The notes beneath the pieces were generated by a model. It was not told the origin of the DNA. It made no database searches and worked only from the letters and a program-made list of their open reading frames with translations. A stretch of 64,000 nucleotides of DNA, from assembly GCA_910588095.1 (NCBI GenBank), contig CAJUQH010000002.1, positions 62,001 through 126,000 of the forward strand, read 5' to 3'. Position 1 is the first letter of the stretch. The number at the start of each line of letters is the position of its first letter. Position numbers and translations under genes: made by a program. This stretch comes from an uncultured Eggerthellaceae bacterium (GTDB taxonomy: Bacteria; Actinomycetota; Coriobacteriia; Coriobacteriales; Eggerthellaceae). Shown piece after piece: positions 36,684-48,419 of this stretch.

Positions 36684-39080
36684 CTATGGCCGCTGGGTTC
36701 CGACGGCGACGGAGCCCGTGGAAAGCCTCACGTCCACGGTGCCGTGCTGGTCGGTGCGGAACACGGTGGCGCCCACAGTCTCCAGGCGGCTGAGGGTTTC
36801 AGGCGCGGGATGGCCGTAGCGGTTGCGCGCGCCCACGCTCACCAGCGCGATGCGCGGGCTGAGGGCCTGGGCAACGCCGTCGGTGAGGCCGGCGCGCGAG
36901 CCGTGATGGCCCACCTTGAGCACGTCCACGGCGCCAAGCGCGCCATCGTCGATGAGCTCCTGCAGCTGCTCGGCCTCGGCATCGCCGCAGAACAGCGCGG
37001 TCCAGTCGGCGGTGCCGTCCTGATCGGCATCGAGGGCCGCACGCAGGCACAGGCTGTCGGCATTGCCCCCTTCGTCGGCGAAGGCCCGTGGCCAGATCAC
37101 CTCGAGGGAGAAGCGGCCCGCTTGCAGCCGGTCGCCGGCTTCGAGCCCCTGCAAGCCCTGAGCCGCGACCGAGGCGGCGTCGGCCCGCAGGCCCTCGCAG
37201 CGCTCGCACGGGCATTCGAGCCCATCGGCTGCGGTGTAGACGGCGCCCACCTCCACCACGTTGCCCAAGGCGCGCAGGCTCGCGCAGTGGTCGTCATCGG
37301 GGTGGGTGACGACGACGGCGTCGAGCCGATACACGCCTTCGCGGCCTAGGGCCTCGCGCAGCAGCGCGTCCTGGTTGCCGGTGTCGATGAGCACCGCCGC
37401 CGCGCCGCTGCGCACGAGGAAGGCATCTCCTTGGCCCACGTCGAGCATGGTGATGCGGTCGCCCTGGAATGCCGGGGCCACCGCTATGGCGAAGGCCATG
37501 GCGGCAGCGACCGCTGCGGAAAGGGCCACGACCGTGCGCATCCTCAGGCGCGGCCAGGCAAGCCAGAGCGCCGCGCAGCCTGCAGCCGAGAGCGCCACCA
37601 TGGGGGCCGCGGGCAGCGCGGCCGGCACCGAGGCGAAGGGCACGCTGGCCAGCGCCGCGCAGGCAGCGCTGAGGGGCCAAGCAGCCGCCGATGCCGCCCC
37701 GATGAGCAAGGGGGCAGCCGCGGGCACGGCGCAGGAGATGGCTGCGGCTGCCAAGCCAGCCACGCAGCCGAGCGAGAACAGCGGCGTGGCCACGATGTTG
37801 GAGAGCGGCGCTATGAGCGGCAGCTGCGAGAACAAGGCCGCGGAAGGCAGCAGCGTGGCGGCATTGGCCGCCAAGGTGAGGCCAAGCGGCTCCGCCACCA
37901 GGCGCGCCAAGCGCCTCGGGCGCCCTGCGGGGCCCGATCGAGGGTTGAGCCACGAGGCCATGAGCGAGGCGAACAGCACGATGCCCAGCGTCGAGCCTGC
38001 CGACAGGAACAGCGAGACCGACACCGCGGCGCTCGGGTCGACGGCGATGAAGCCGAGCAGGCACAGCGCGAGCGCGTTGAGGGCTGCGCCCCGACGGCGC
38101 ACGCTCTGGGCCGCCAGCGAGAGCGCCACCATGGCAGCGGCCCTCACCGCCGATAGGGGCACGCCCGCGAACACCAGGTAGGCGCCCAAGAAGGCGGCGA
38201 GCACCGCCAGCCCCAGGCCGTGGGGCACGCGCAGGCGCCGGAGCGCCCAGCCGAGCACCATAGCCACGATGGCCAGATGCGCGCCCGAGACCGCCACCAC
38301 ATGGGCGAGCCCCACGGCCTTGTAGCCCTCGTAGGCACCCGAGTCGCGCAAGGGCTGGCGGTAGCCGCACACGAGCGCTTGCAGCAACGGGCCCTGGGCG
38401 CCGCCGTGATCGGCCAGCAAGCCGACGGCTCGGGCGCGGAGGGCGCGCACCGCCGCCGCTGGCCCCTGGGCAGGCGCCGGCTCCACCTCGCCCAGCACCG
38501 CCGATGCCGCCATGCCCTGGGCCCAGTAGTAGGCGGCGGCCGCCTCGCTGGGCGGCGCCAAGGCGCAGCGCGCCGCGAAGCGCGTGCCGCACAGGGCCGC
38601 GCCCGGCCCCTCGAAGCTGGCCCGCACCACCACGGCGCAGCCCTGGCCGTCCACGGCCCGCGCCTTGGCGCTCAATCCGAAGCCGCTCGACGAGGCGTCC
38701 TCCAGCAGCTCGAAGTCGTAGTCGCGCGGCTCGGCTGCCGCCCAGCGGGCATCGGCCTGCAAGGCCAGCGCGCCCACCGCGCCCACGGCCAGCCCCACGG
38801 CGCACCCGGCCGCCACCGCCGCAGCCATCTGCGGGCGGCCGCGCAGCAGCACCGCCACCGCCACGAGCGCCGCCAGAGCGCCCCCGGCAGCCACGGCGCA
38901 CAGCACCGGCCCGTCGAGGGTGCGCCCGGCGGTGTAGAGCGCGGCCGCTGCGGCCCAAGCCGCGAGCGCGCACGGCAGCAGCAGCGGCATGCCCGGCTTC
39001 ACCGGCGTGCGCTGACGCGGCTGGCGCACGGTGGCGGCCGGGGCGCCTACTGCCCACGGCTCGTCGCCCCACCTGCCCAT
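36684..39080 (-). CDS. comEC: ComEC/Rec2 DNA-uptake channel with metallo-hydrolase domain
   Basis: 798 residues. Hydrophobic N-terminus and DUF4131-type region (about 30-190), competence-domain helices (about 225-510, including YEGYKAVGLAHVVAVSGAHL), then a metallo-beta-lactamase-like domain (about 535-790) with TMLDVGQGDAFLVRSG, VVTHPDDDHCASL and LKVGHHGSRAGLTDG. It forms the membrane channel for single-stranded DNA during transformation. It begins 6 nt after comEA, so the two are one operon. Whether this organism is naturally competent is not shown here; no comG-like pilus genes are in the window. Confidence 0.93.
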   Translation of the reverse strand: MGRWGDEPWAVGAPAATVRQPRQRTPVKPGMPLLLPCALAAWAAAAALYTAGRTLDGPVLCAVAAGGALAALVAVAVLLRGRPQMAAAVAAGCAVGLAVGAVGALALQADARWAAAEPRDYDFELLEDASSSGFGLSAKARAVDGQGCAVVVRASFEGPGAALCGTRFAARCALAPPSEAAAAYYWAQGMAASAVLGEVEPAPAQGPAAAVRALRARAVGLLADHGGAQGPLLQALVCGYRQPLRDSGAYEGYKAVGLAHVVAVSGAHLAIVAMVLGWALRRLRVPHGLGLAVLAAFLGAYLVFAGVPLSAVRAAAMVALSLAAQSVRRRGAALNALALCLLGFIAVDPSAAVSVSLFLSAGSTLGIVLFASLMASWLNPRSGPAGRPRRLARLVAEPLGLTLAANAATLLPSAALFSQLPLIAPLSNIVATPLFSLGCVAGLAAAAISCAVPAAAPLLIGAASAAAWPLSAACAALASVPFASVPAALPAAPMVALSAAGCAALWLAWPRLRMRTVVALSAAVAAAMAFAIAVAPAFQGDRITMLDVGQGDAFLVRSGAAAVLIDTGNQDALLREALGREGVYRLDAVVVTHPDDDHCASLRALGNVVEVGAVYTAADGLECPCERCEGLRADAASVAAQGLQGLEAGDRLQAGRFSLEVIWPRAFADEGGNADSLCLRAALDADQDGTADWTALFCGDAEAEQLQELIDDGALGAVDVLKVGHHGSRAGLTDGVAQALSPRIALVSVGARNRYGHPAPETLSRLETVGATVFRTDQHGTVDVRLSTGSVAVGTQRP

Positions 39081-39086
39081 GGCCGC

Positions 39087-39740
39087 TCAGACGCAGATGG
39101 CGTCGCGCAGGGCTGCCAGCTTCTTGTCGCCTATGCCCGCCACGCGCTTGAGGTCGTCCACGGTCTTGAACGGGCCGTTGGCCTGCCTGTCGGCTATTAT
39201 CTTCGCCGCCGTGGCCTCGCCGATGCCATCGAGCGACTGCAGCGCCGCCGCATCGGCGGTGTTGATGTTCACGCGCCCGCTCGCGGCCTGGCCGCCAGCA
39301 CCGGCCGCCGCCTGCGCTGCGCTGCCTGCGGCGCCTGCCGCTGCCTCCATCTCGGCCTTGCTCGGCACATCCACCTGCTCGCCGTCCACGAGCACCCGCG
39401 CCAGGTTCAGCGCATCCTGCACGGCGCCCTCGGCGAAGCCGCCCGCCTTCGCCACCGCATCGGCCACCCGCGCGCCCTCGTCCAGGTAGTAGAGCCCCGG
39501 CGCCGCCACCTGGCCGCTCACGTAGACCGCCACTTGCGCTGCCGGCTCAGCCTGCTCCTCCTGCATCGCCTCGGCCCGCTCCATCTCGAACGAGGGCCCC
39601 GCAGCCGCATTCGTAAGGTGCCAGACCGCCGCGCCCAGCACCACCAGCAGCACCACGGCCGCGCCCACGGCCACCGCAGGGCGCACCGCTCCCCCATGCA
39701 GCCGCGAGCGCAATGATGCGGCATATCGTTGGAAATCCAT
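39087..39740 (-). CDS. comEA: ComEA, DNA-binding competence protein
   Basis: 217 residues: one membrane helix (about 20-42), an SLBB domain (about 70-125, VAVYVSGQVAAPGLYYL and VDVPSKAEM), an Ala/Gly linker and a C-terminal helix-hairpin-helix pair (about 155-217, VNINTADAAALQSLDGIGEA). It binds incoming double-stranded DNA outside the membrane and hands it to ComEC. AAGGAGG precedes the ATG. Its upstream gap contains phased repeats (40026-40136) that could regulate the operon. Confidence 0.95.
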   Translation of the reverse strand: MDFQRYAASLRSRLHGGAVRPAVAVGAAVVLLVVLGAAVWHLTNAAAGPSFEMERAEAMQEEQAEPAAQVAVYVSGQVAAPGLYYLDEGARVADAVAKAGGFAEGAVQDALNLARVLVDGEQVDVPSKAEMEAAAGAAGSAAQAAAGAGGQAASGRVNINTADAAALQSLDGIGEATAAKIIADRQANGPFKTVDDLKRVAGIGDKKLAALRDAICV

Positions 39741-40007
39741 GGGCAGCCTCCTTCACCGAGCCTTCCCGACCCAGTGTAGGGGGCGCATCCAGCAGAAACA
39801 TCCCAGGCAGCACCCTGGATCCGCCGGCCTGCCGCCGGCACCGCGCCGCGCAACGACCGGCATGGCGACCGGGCCTCCGCCGCGCAGCAGCCGGCATTCC
39901 CGCCAGGCCCGCGCCTCGCGGCGGGCACCGCATCCGCCAGGCTCCCGTCCCGCGCCAAGCGGCACCGTGACCGCACGAGGGCCGGGCCCTCGCCACGCAG
40001 GAACCCG

Positions 40008-40136
40008 CTGATCGATCAGGGAAGAGCCGGCAAGAGCGCTTTCATCTCGCCGGCAAGAAATCCGCAGAATCGCCGGCAATCTACCGGCAAGAGCGTCCGA
40101 AGGGAATCGATAAGCTACCCGCAAGGAGCCGGCAAG
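40008..40136. repeat. Palindrome and phased GCCGGCAAG repeats upstream of comEA
   Basis: The gap 39741-40154 lies downstream of thiI and upstream of comEA and has no gene. It contains a perfect palindrome CTGATCGATCAG (40008-40019) and six copies of GCCGGCAAG or a close variant, with CCGG at 40027, 40050, 40073, 40084, 40119 (variant CCCG) and 40129. The spacings 23, 23, 11, 35 and 10 are near multiples of 11.5, one turn of DNA. This looks like a set of protein sites on one face of the helix. The GC-rich part 39790-40000 has nothing else clear. Confidence 0.55.
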
Positions 40137-40154
40137 CTGCCGACCCGCGCTCCC

Positions 40155-41378
40155 CTAGCCTCGCGCGCCCTCGCGCCGACGCCGCGGCTTGTACCCAGGG
40201 CATGCGTAGTCGTGCACCTCGGCAGCCTCGGACAGCTCGGCTACCCACTGCTCGATGGGGAACTGCGCCTCGGCCTCCTCGACCTCGGCTATCTTCGCAT
40301 GCGTCTCCGGCGAGCGCGGCATGAACAGCGTGCAGCAGTCCGGAGCGTCCTGCGACGATATCTCGAACGTGCCCAGGCGCTGCGCCTGCTCGATTATCTC
40401 CAGCTTGTCGGTGCCGATGAGCGGCCGGAACACCGGCATGGCCACCGCCGCCTGGGTCGCGCACAGGTTCTCGATGGTCTGCGACGCCACCTGGCCCAGG
40501 CTCTCGCCCGTCACCAGCACGCGCGCGCCCTCGGCCTCGGCCAGGCGCTCCGCCACTTTGAACATGAGCCGCCGGTATAGGATGATGCGCAGCGAAGGCG
40601 GCGCGTCCAGCGATATGGCCCGCTGGTAATCGCCGATGGGCACCACGTACACGCGCCCGATGCAGCCGGTGCGCTCCAGCACGTGCGCGATGTCGTCCAC
40701 CAGGTACTCCGAGGCGTCGCTCGTCTGCGGCCGCCCCGAGAAGTGCACCCCCACCGGCACGGCGCCGCGGCGCGCCATGCGCCACAGGGCCACGGGCGAG
40801 TCGATGCCCGACGACAGCAGCGCCATCACCTTCCCCGACGACCCTACCGGCAACCCGCCGATGCCCCGCACGCTGCGCGCGTAGACGTACACGGCGTTCT
40901 GCACCACCTCGACGCCCACTGTGACGTCGGGCTCCTTCATCTGCACGCGCTTCTCGGGGAACTCGGCGCACAGCACGGCCCCGATGTCGCGGTTCATCTG
41001 CATGGAATCTATGGGGAAGTCGGTGTGGTTGCGCCGGGCCGCCACCTTGAAGCTGGCGAACGGCTCCGCCTCGCGCAGCGCCGCCACCGCAGCCGCGCCC
41101 ATGACCTCCATGGAGCGCTCGCACTTGAACCCGCAGGAGACGCGGGCCACGCCCGGCACGCCCGTTATGGCGTCGGCGCAGGCCACGGCCTGCTCGTAGG
41201 AGGTGCCCTCGCGCAGGAACGCCACCAGGCGCCCGGCGATGCGGTGGATAGTCACCAAGGGGTGCGCTGCCAGCAGCGCTTCGAGGTTCCTCTGCAGCCG
41301 CTTCTCGAAGCTGGCGCGGTTGTGCCCCTTGAGGCCTATCTCATGGTAATGGACGAGTATTATCCGCTGGAAACCCAT
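40155..41378 (-). CDS. thiI: ThiI, tRNA 4-thiouridine sulfurtransferase
   Basis: 407 residues. Order: N-terminal ferredoxin-like and THUMP domains (about 1-175), then a PP-loop ATPase MALLSSGIDSPVALWRMA (about 190-207) and the C-terminal alpha-helical part with CCTLFMPRSPETHAK. There is no rhodanese domain, as in most Gram-positive ThiI. It thiolates U8 in tRNA and may supply sulfur for thiamine. The tail ends in a basic cluster (KPRRRREGARG). It follows rpoZ by 21 nt. Confidence 0.93.
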   Translation of the reverse strand: MGFQRIILVHYHEIGLKGHNRASFEKRLQRNLEALLAAHPLVTIHRIAGRLVAFLREGTSYEQAVACADAITGVPGVARVSCGFKCERSMEVMGAAAVAALREAEPFASFKVAARRNHTDFPIDSMQMNRDIGAVLCAEFPEKRVQMKEPDVTVGVEVVQNAVYVYARSVRGIGGLPVGSSGKVMALLSSGIDSPVALWRMARRGAVPVGVHFSGRPQTSDASEYLVDDIAHVLERTGCIGRVYVVPIGDYQRAISLDAPPSLRIILYRRLMFKVAERLAEAEGARVLVTGESLGQVASQTIENLCATQAAVAMPVFRPLIGTDKLEIIEQAQRLGTFEISSQDAPDCCTLFMPRSPETHAKIAEVEEAEAQFPIEQWVAELSEAAEVHDYACPGYKPRRRREGARG

Positions 41379-41399
41379 CGCGGATGCCAGCAGTGGGCG

Positions 41400-41645
41400 C
41401 TACAGGCTCTCGGCGTCGTAGGACACGTCGCCGCGGGCTATCTCGTTGAACGCCAGGGTGAGCGGCTTCATGTCGGTAGCGCGGGCGATCTCGACGGCGC
41501 TCTGCAGCTGGATGGCGCGGTCGCGCTGGCCGCGCATCATGTCGTTGATGTCATGGGCGCGCTTGGACGCGATGGCGCACAGCAGGAAACGGTCGTTGTC
41601 GGTGCGGTCGAGAAGGACGTTGATCTTGGGCTCGATGATGCTCAT
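41400..41645 (-). CDS. rpoZ: RpoZ, RNA polymerase omega subunit
   Basis: 81 residues from the ATG at 41645 (MSIIEPKINVLLDRT); the frame stays open to 41681 but that would overlap gmk by 29 nt. LLCAIASKRAHDIND is the conserved omega motif that clamps the beta-prime C-terminus. It lies 7 nt after gmk, the usual gmk-rpoZ order. Confidence 0.93.
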   Translation of the reverse strand: MSIIEPKINVLLDRTDNDRFLLCAIASKRAHDINDMMRGQRDRAIQLQSAVEIARATDMKPLTLAFNEIARGDVSYDAESL

Positions 41646-41652
41646 TTCAGTG

Positions 41653-42225
41653 TTACTGCCTTTGCTCCTGTGCTTGCTCATTGATGTAGCCGACGAGCTC
41701 GGCCACAGCCGATTCCAGGTCGTCGTTCACAAGTTGCTTATCATACTCCATTTTGCGCGAAAGCTCCAGCTCGGCGGTGGCCATGCGCTCGGCGATGGCC
41801 TCGTCGGTCTCGGTGCCGCGCTGGCGCAGGCGCCGCTCCAGCTCAGCCATGGAGGGCGGCTCGATGAACACGAGCTTGGCCTCGGGCATCTTCTCGCGCA
41901 CCTGGAAGGCACCCTGCATGTCTATCTCGAGGATGACCTGCTCGCCCCGGGCGATGTGCTCCTCCACCGACGCGCGCGGCGTGCCGTAGCCGTTGCCGGC
42001 GTAGCGGGCCCATTCCAGGAAGCCGTCGCGCTCGGCCATGGCGGAGAACCCGTCCTCGTCCATGAAGAAGTAGTGAACCCCGTCGCGTTCGCCGCGCCGG
42101 GGTTCACGGGTGGTCGCCGAGACGGACACCCACGCGTCGTCTATCTGGGAAAGAGCATGCCTGACGAGGGTTCCCTTGCCTGCGCCCGAGGGCCCCGAGA
42201 TGACGAAGAGGTTGCCGTTCCGCAT
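41653..42225 (-). CDS. gmk: Guanylate kinase
   Basis: 190 residues. P-loop VISGPSGAGKGTLV at the N-terminus, then SVSATTREPRRGERDGVHYFF (here SVSATTREPRRGERDG), the GMP-binding region, and ILEIDMQGAFQVRE. It phosphorylates GMP to GDP and so links the purine genes with nucleotide pools. It lies 12 nt after mihF, matching the mihF-gmk-rpoZ order of Actinomycetota. Confidence 0.97.
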   Translation of the reverse strand: MRNGNLFVISGPSGAGKGTLVRHALSQIDDAWVSVSATTREPRRGERDGVHYFFMDEDGFSAMAERDGFLEWARYAGNGYGTPRASVEEHIARGEQVILEIDMQGAFQVREKMPEAKLVFIEPPSMAELERRLRQRGTETDEAIAERMATAELELSRKMEYDKQLVNDDLESAVAELVGYINEQAQEQRQ

Positions 42226-42237
42226 CCGATGGCTCGG

Positions 42238-42546
42238 TTAGCTCAGGCGGTCCAGCAGGGCCGACAGCTGGCGCTCGCCCAGGCCGCGCAGGCGGCGGCT
42301 CTCGGCGATCTTCAGCTCGCCCATGATCTTCTCGGCCTTGGCCTTGCCGTAACCGGGCAGCGTCTCGATGAACGTGGACACCTTCATGCGGCCCACCACG
42401 TCGTCACCGCGCATGTCGAGCACCTGCTTGACGCTCAGCTTGCCGCTCTTGAGGTCGTCGCGGATCTGCGCACGCTTCGCACGGGCAGCCTTGGCCTTCT
42501 CAAGCGCCTTGGCGCGCTCGTCTGCACTCAGCTTGGGGATAGCCAT
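42238..42546 (-). CDS. mihF: Integration host factor, actinobacterial type
   Basis: 102 residues from the ATG at 42546, which has AAAAAGGAGAGAG before it; the frame runs further upstream without a site. The S13-like H2TH fold is visible in ETLPGYGKAKAEKIMGEL and the basic end ESRRLRGLGERQLSALL. Actinobacterial IHF is a nucleoid protein that bends DNA and is a good lineage marker. It leads the mihF-gmk-rpoZ cluster, behind pyrF. Confidence 0.95.
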   Translation of the reverse strand: MAIPKLSADERAKALEKAKAARAKRAQIRDDLKSGKLSVKQVLDMRGDDVVGRMKVSTFIETLPGYGKAKAEKIMGELKIAESRRLRGLGERQLSALLDRLS

Positions 42547-42643
42547 AGAACTCTCTCCTTTTTCTCGCTCTCCCAGGGTTGCAAATACCGTGTTTATTCT
42601 GCGATGGAAAGCCATATTATGCGGGGCAGATGTGAAGGACGCG

Positions 42644-42664
42644 CCGTAAAACGGGGGTTTTCGG
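42644..42664 (-). terminator. Possible terminator after pyrF
   Basis: On the minus strand CCGAAAAC-CCCC-GTTTTACGG folds to a short stem with one bulge, 60 nt beyond the pyrF stop. The U-rich part is inside the stem, so this is weak. The rest of the gap (42547-42726) is AT-rich and should also carry the mihF promoter; CATAATAT (about 42623-42616 on the minus strand) is a possible -10. Confidence 0.3.
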
Positions 42665-42726
42665 ATTTCATCACAATTTCTCTACTAATTCGCCCCGCGC
42701 GCGTGCGCTCGCCCTTCCCAAGCCGC

Positions 42727-43458
42727 TCAGGCGAGCTCGGCGGCTATGGCCTCGAAGGCAGCCAGCGGGTCGTCGGCCTGGGTGATGGGACGGCCCACCA
42801 CGATGTGCGAGGCCCCGTTGGCGAACGCCTCGGCCGGCGTGGCCACGCGGCTCTGGTCGCCGTGCTCGGCCCCGGCAGGGCGCACGCCCGGCGTGACGAT
42901 GTAGGCCTCGGGCCCCAGCTCGCGGCGCAGCACAGCCGCTTCCTGGGGCGACGCCACCACGCCGGCGATGCCCGCCTGCTTGGCCAGCCCGGCCAGGGCG
43001 GTCACCTGCTGCTCCATGGGGCGCTCCACCCCTATCTCGCGCAGGGTGCCGCCGTCCATCGAGGTGAGCACCGTGATGCCCAGCGTGGCCGGGGTCTGCC
43101 CGCCTATGAGGGCCGCACCGGCCTCGGCGCCGCGCTGGGCCGCCTCCATCATGGGGCGGCCGCCCATGGTGTGCATGGTCAGCATGTCGGCGCCGGCCTC
43201 GGCTGCGCTGCGGGCAGCGCCTTCCACCTGGTGCGGTATGTCGTAGAACTTCAGGTCGAGGAACACGTTGAAGCCGCGGCGCTTGAACATCTTGATGATG
43301 GCAGGGCCCTCGGCGTAGTAGAGCATCATGCCCACCTTGACCCATTTCGCATGGCCCGCCAGGGCGTCGGCCATGACGATGGCCTCCCAGGCGGCGCCGG
43401 TGTCCAGGGCCACTATGATGCGGTCGGCGGCAGGGGTGTTGTCGAAAGCGGTCAGCAT
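42727..43458 (-). CDS. pyrF: Orotidine-5'-phosphate decarboxylase
   Basis: 243 residues from the ATG at 43458 (MLTAFDNTPAADRIIVALD), which overlaps the pyrD stop by 7 nt; the much longer frame upstream is a shadow of pyrD. The catalytic Lys/Asp set is in FLDLKFYDIPHQVEGA, with IVTPGVRPAGAEHGDQ and the phosphate loop SHIVVGRPIT. It makes UMP, the last step of the pathway encoded by this operon. Confidence 0.97.
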   Translation of the reverse strand: MLTAFDNTPAADRIIVALDTGAAWEAIVMADALAGHAKWVKVGMMLYYAEGPAIIKMFKRRGFNVFLDLKFYDIPHQVEGAARSAAEAGADMLTMHTMGGRPMMEAAQRGAEAGAALIGGQTPATLGITVLTSMDGGTLREIGVERPMEQQVTALAGLAKQAGIAGVVASPQEAAVLRRELGPEAYIVTPGVRPAGAEHGDQSRVATPAEAFANGASHIVVGRPITQADDPLAAFEAIAAELA

Positions 43459-44387
43459 TCCAAGGCTCCTATCAGGCTGTTGATGTCGTCCACGCCATGG
43501 CGCTCGCAGTAGTCGGCCATGCCGTCCAGCACGTCCACCGTGGCGCAGGGGTTCGCGAAGTTGGCGGTGCCCACGGCCACGGCGGTGGCCCCGGCCAGCA
43601 TGAACTCGATGGCGTCGGTGCCGGTGGCTATGCCGCCCATGCCCAGCAGCGGCACGTCCACGGCGTTGGCGCACTGCCATACGCAGCGCAGGGCCACCGG
43701 CTTCACCGCCGGGCCCGAGAAGCCGCCCACCACGCGCGCCAGCTGCGGGCGCCGGGTGCGGGCGTCCACCGCCATGCCCAGCAGGGTGTTTATGAGCGAT
43801 ATGGCATCGGCCCCGCCTGCCTCGGCCGCCTTGGCTATCTCGGCTATGTCGGTGACGTTGGGGGTCAGCTTCACGATGAGCGGCCGCTTCGTGGCGGCGC
43901 GGCACAGGCCCACCACCTTCTCCACGGTGGGGGCATGGCAGCCCATGGTCATGCCGCCCGCGTCAACGTTAGGGCACGACACGTTCACCTCGTAGGCGGC
44001 CACCGGCGCCTCCTCCAGCGCCTCGATGACGGCCACGTACTCGCCCAGGCTGTGGCCCGACACGTTCACGATGGCCGTGGCCCCCTGCGCCGCCAGCCAT
44101 GGCAGCTCGACATCCTTCAGGTGCGCCACGCCGGGGTTCTGCAGGCCGATGGAGTTCAGCATGCCCGAGGGCGTCTCGGCAATGCGGGGGCTCGCGTTGC
44201 CCTCCCAGCCATCCAGCGAAACGCCCTTCGTGGTCACGGCGCCCAGCGACGCCACGTCCACGAAATCGGCGTACTCCATGCCGGCGCCGAACGTGCCCGA
44301 GGCGGTGGTCACCGGGTTCTTCATGGCCAGGCCGCCCAGGTCCACCTCCATGCGCACCTTCGTCGGCCGGGGCTTCCTCGCCGTCAT
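43452..44387 (-). CDS. pyrD: Dihydroorotate dehydrogenase B, catalytic subunit
   Basis: 311 residues from the ATG at 44387, where pyrK ends (ATGA overlap of 4 nt). FMN-binding and class 1 features: NPVTTASGTFGAGMEY, NSIGLQNPGVAHL, EVNVSCPNVDAGG with the catalytic cysteine, VKLTPNVTDI and GMGGIATGTDAIEFMLAGA. The cysteine and the adjacent pyrK show the NAD-linked class 1B enzyme. Confidence 0.97.
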   Translation of the reverse strand: MTARKPRPTKVRMEVDLGGLAMKNPVTTASGTFGAGMEYADFVDVASLGAVTTKGVSLDGWEGNASPRIAETPSGMLNSIGLQNPGVAHLKDVELPWLAAQGATAIVNVSGHSLGEYVAVIEALEEAPVAAYEVNVSCPNVDAGGMTMGCHAPTVEKVVGLCRAATKRPLIVKLTPNVTDIAEIAKAAEAGGADAISLINTLLGMAVDARTRRPQLARVVGGFSGPAVKPVALRCVWQCANAVDVPLLGMGGIATGTDAIEFMLAGATAVAVGTANFANPCATVDVLDGMADYCERHGVDDINSLIGALEC

Positions 44388-45181
44388 GGCCACACCACCT
44401 CCTCGGCCGGGAACACCGGCCCGTCCACGCAGGCGCGCCTCTTGCCGCCCACGGTGTCCACCACGCAGGACAGGCACGCGCCCACGCCGCAGGCCATGCG
44501 CCTCTCCATCGACACCTCGCAGGGCACGCCCGCCTCGGCCGCCATGGACGCCACGATGCGCATGAGCGGCTCGGGGCCGCACACCGCCAGGTAGTCGAAG
44601 GGCTCGCCGGCCTCCTGCGCCTCGGTCAGGGCCTGTTCCACCAAAGGCGTGCAGAAGCCCGCGTGGCCGAAGCTGCCGTCGTCGGTCGAGCACAAGGGCG
44701 ACGCGCCCAGGGCCTGCTCGTAGCGCTCGTTGAACACGAGCATGGCCGAGGTCTGCGACCCCAGCACCGCCGTGACGGCCACCCCGGCGCGGCTCAGGCC
44801 GCAAGCCAGCATGTACAGGGGCGCCGCGCCCACGCCGCCGCCCACGATGAGCGCCCGGCGCGCGCCCTCGGGCACGTGCCAGCCGCGCCCGATGGGCCCG
44901 ATGACCTCGAGCTCGGCCCCCGGCCCCAGGCTCGTCATGCGGTCGGTGCCGAAGCCCACCACCTGGTAGAGCATGTCGAAGGTGCCCGCCTCGGCGTCGC
45001 AGGCGTAGATGCCCAGCGGGCGGCGCAGGATGTGGGCCTCCATGCCCGGCACGCGCACGTGCACGAACTGGCCCGGCTGCGCCGCGGCCGCCACCTCGGG
45101 CGATCGCACCTCCATGAGGTGCAGGTTCGGCCCCACCTGGCGGTTGGACAGCACCGGGGCCTTCTCGTTCACAAGGCTCAA
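44384..45181 (-). CDS. pyrK: Dihydroorotate dehydrogenase B, electron-transfer subunit
   Basis: 265 residues. FAD-binding ILRRPLGIYACDAEAG, the NAD-binding region ALIVGGGVGAAPLYMLA and CGPEPLMRIVA, and the [2Fe-2S] cluster cysteines CGVGACLSC followed by RRACVDGP. It passes electrons from PyrD to NAD. It follows carB by 16 nt and overlaps pyrD. Confidence 0.97.
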   Translation of the reverse strand: MSLVNEKAPVLSNRQVGPNLHLMEVRSPEVAAAAQPGQFVHVRVPGMEAHILRRPLGIYACDAEAGTFDMLYQVVGFGTDRMTSLGPGAELEVIGPIGRGWHVPEGARRALIVGGGVGAAPLYMLACGLSRAGVAVTAVLGSQTSAMLVFNERYEQALGASPLCSTDDGSFGHAGFCTPLVEQALTEAQEAGEPFDYLAVCGPEPLMRIVASMAAEAGVPCEVSMERRMACGVGACLSCVVDTVGGKRRACVDGPVFPAEEVVWP

Positions 45182-45197
45182 GGCGAGCCTCCCTTCC

Positions 45198-48411
<3,214 letters not shown>

Positions 48412-48419
<8 letters not shown>

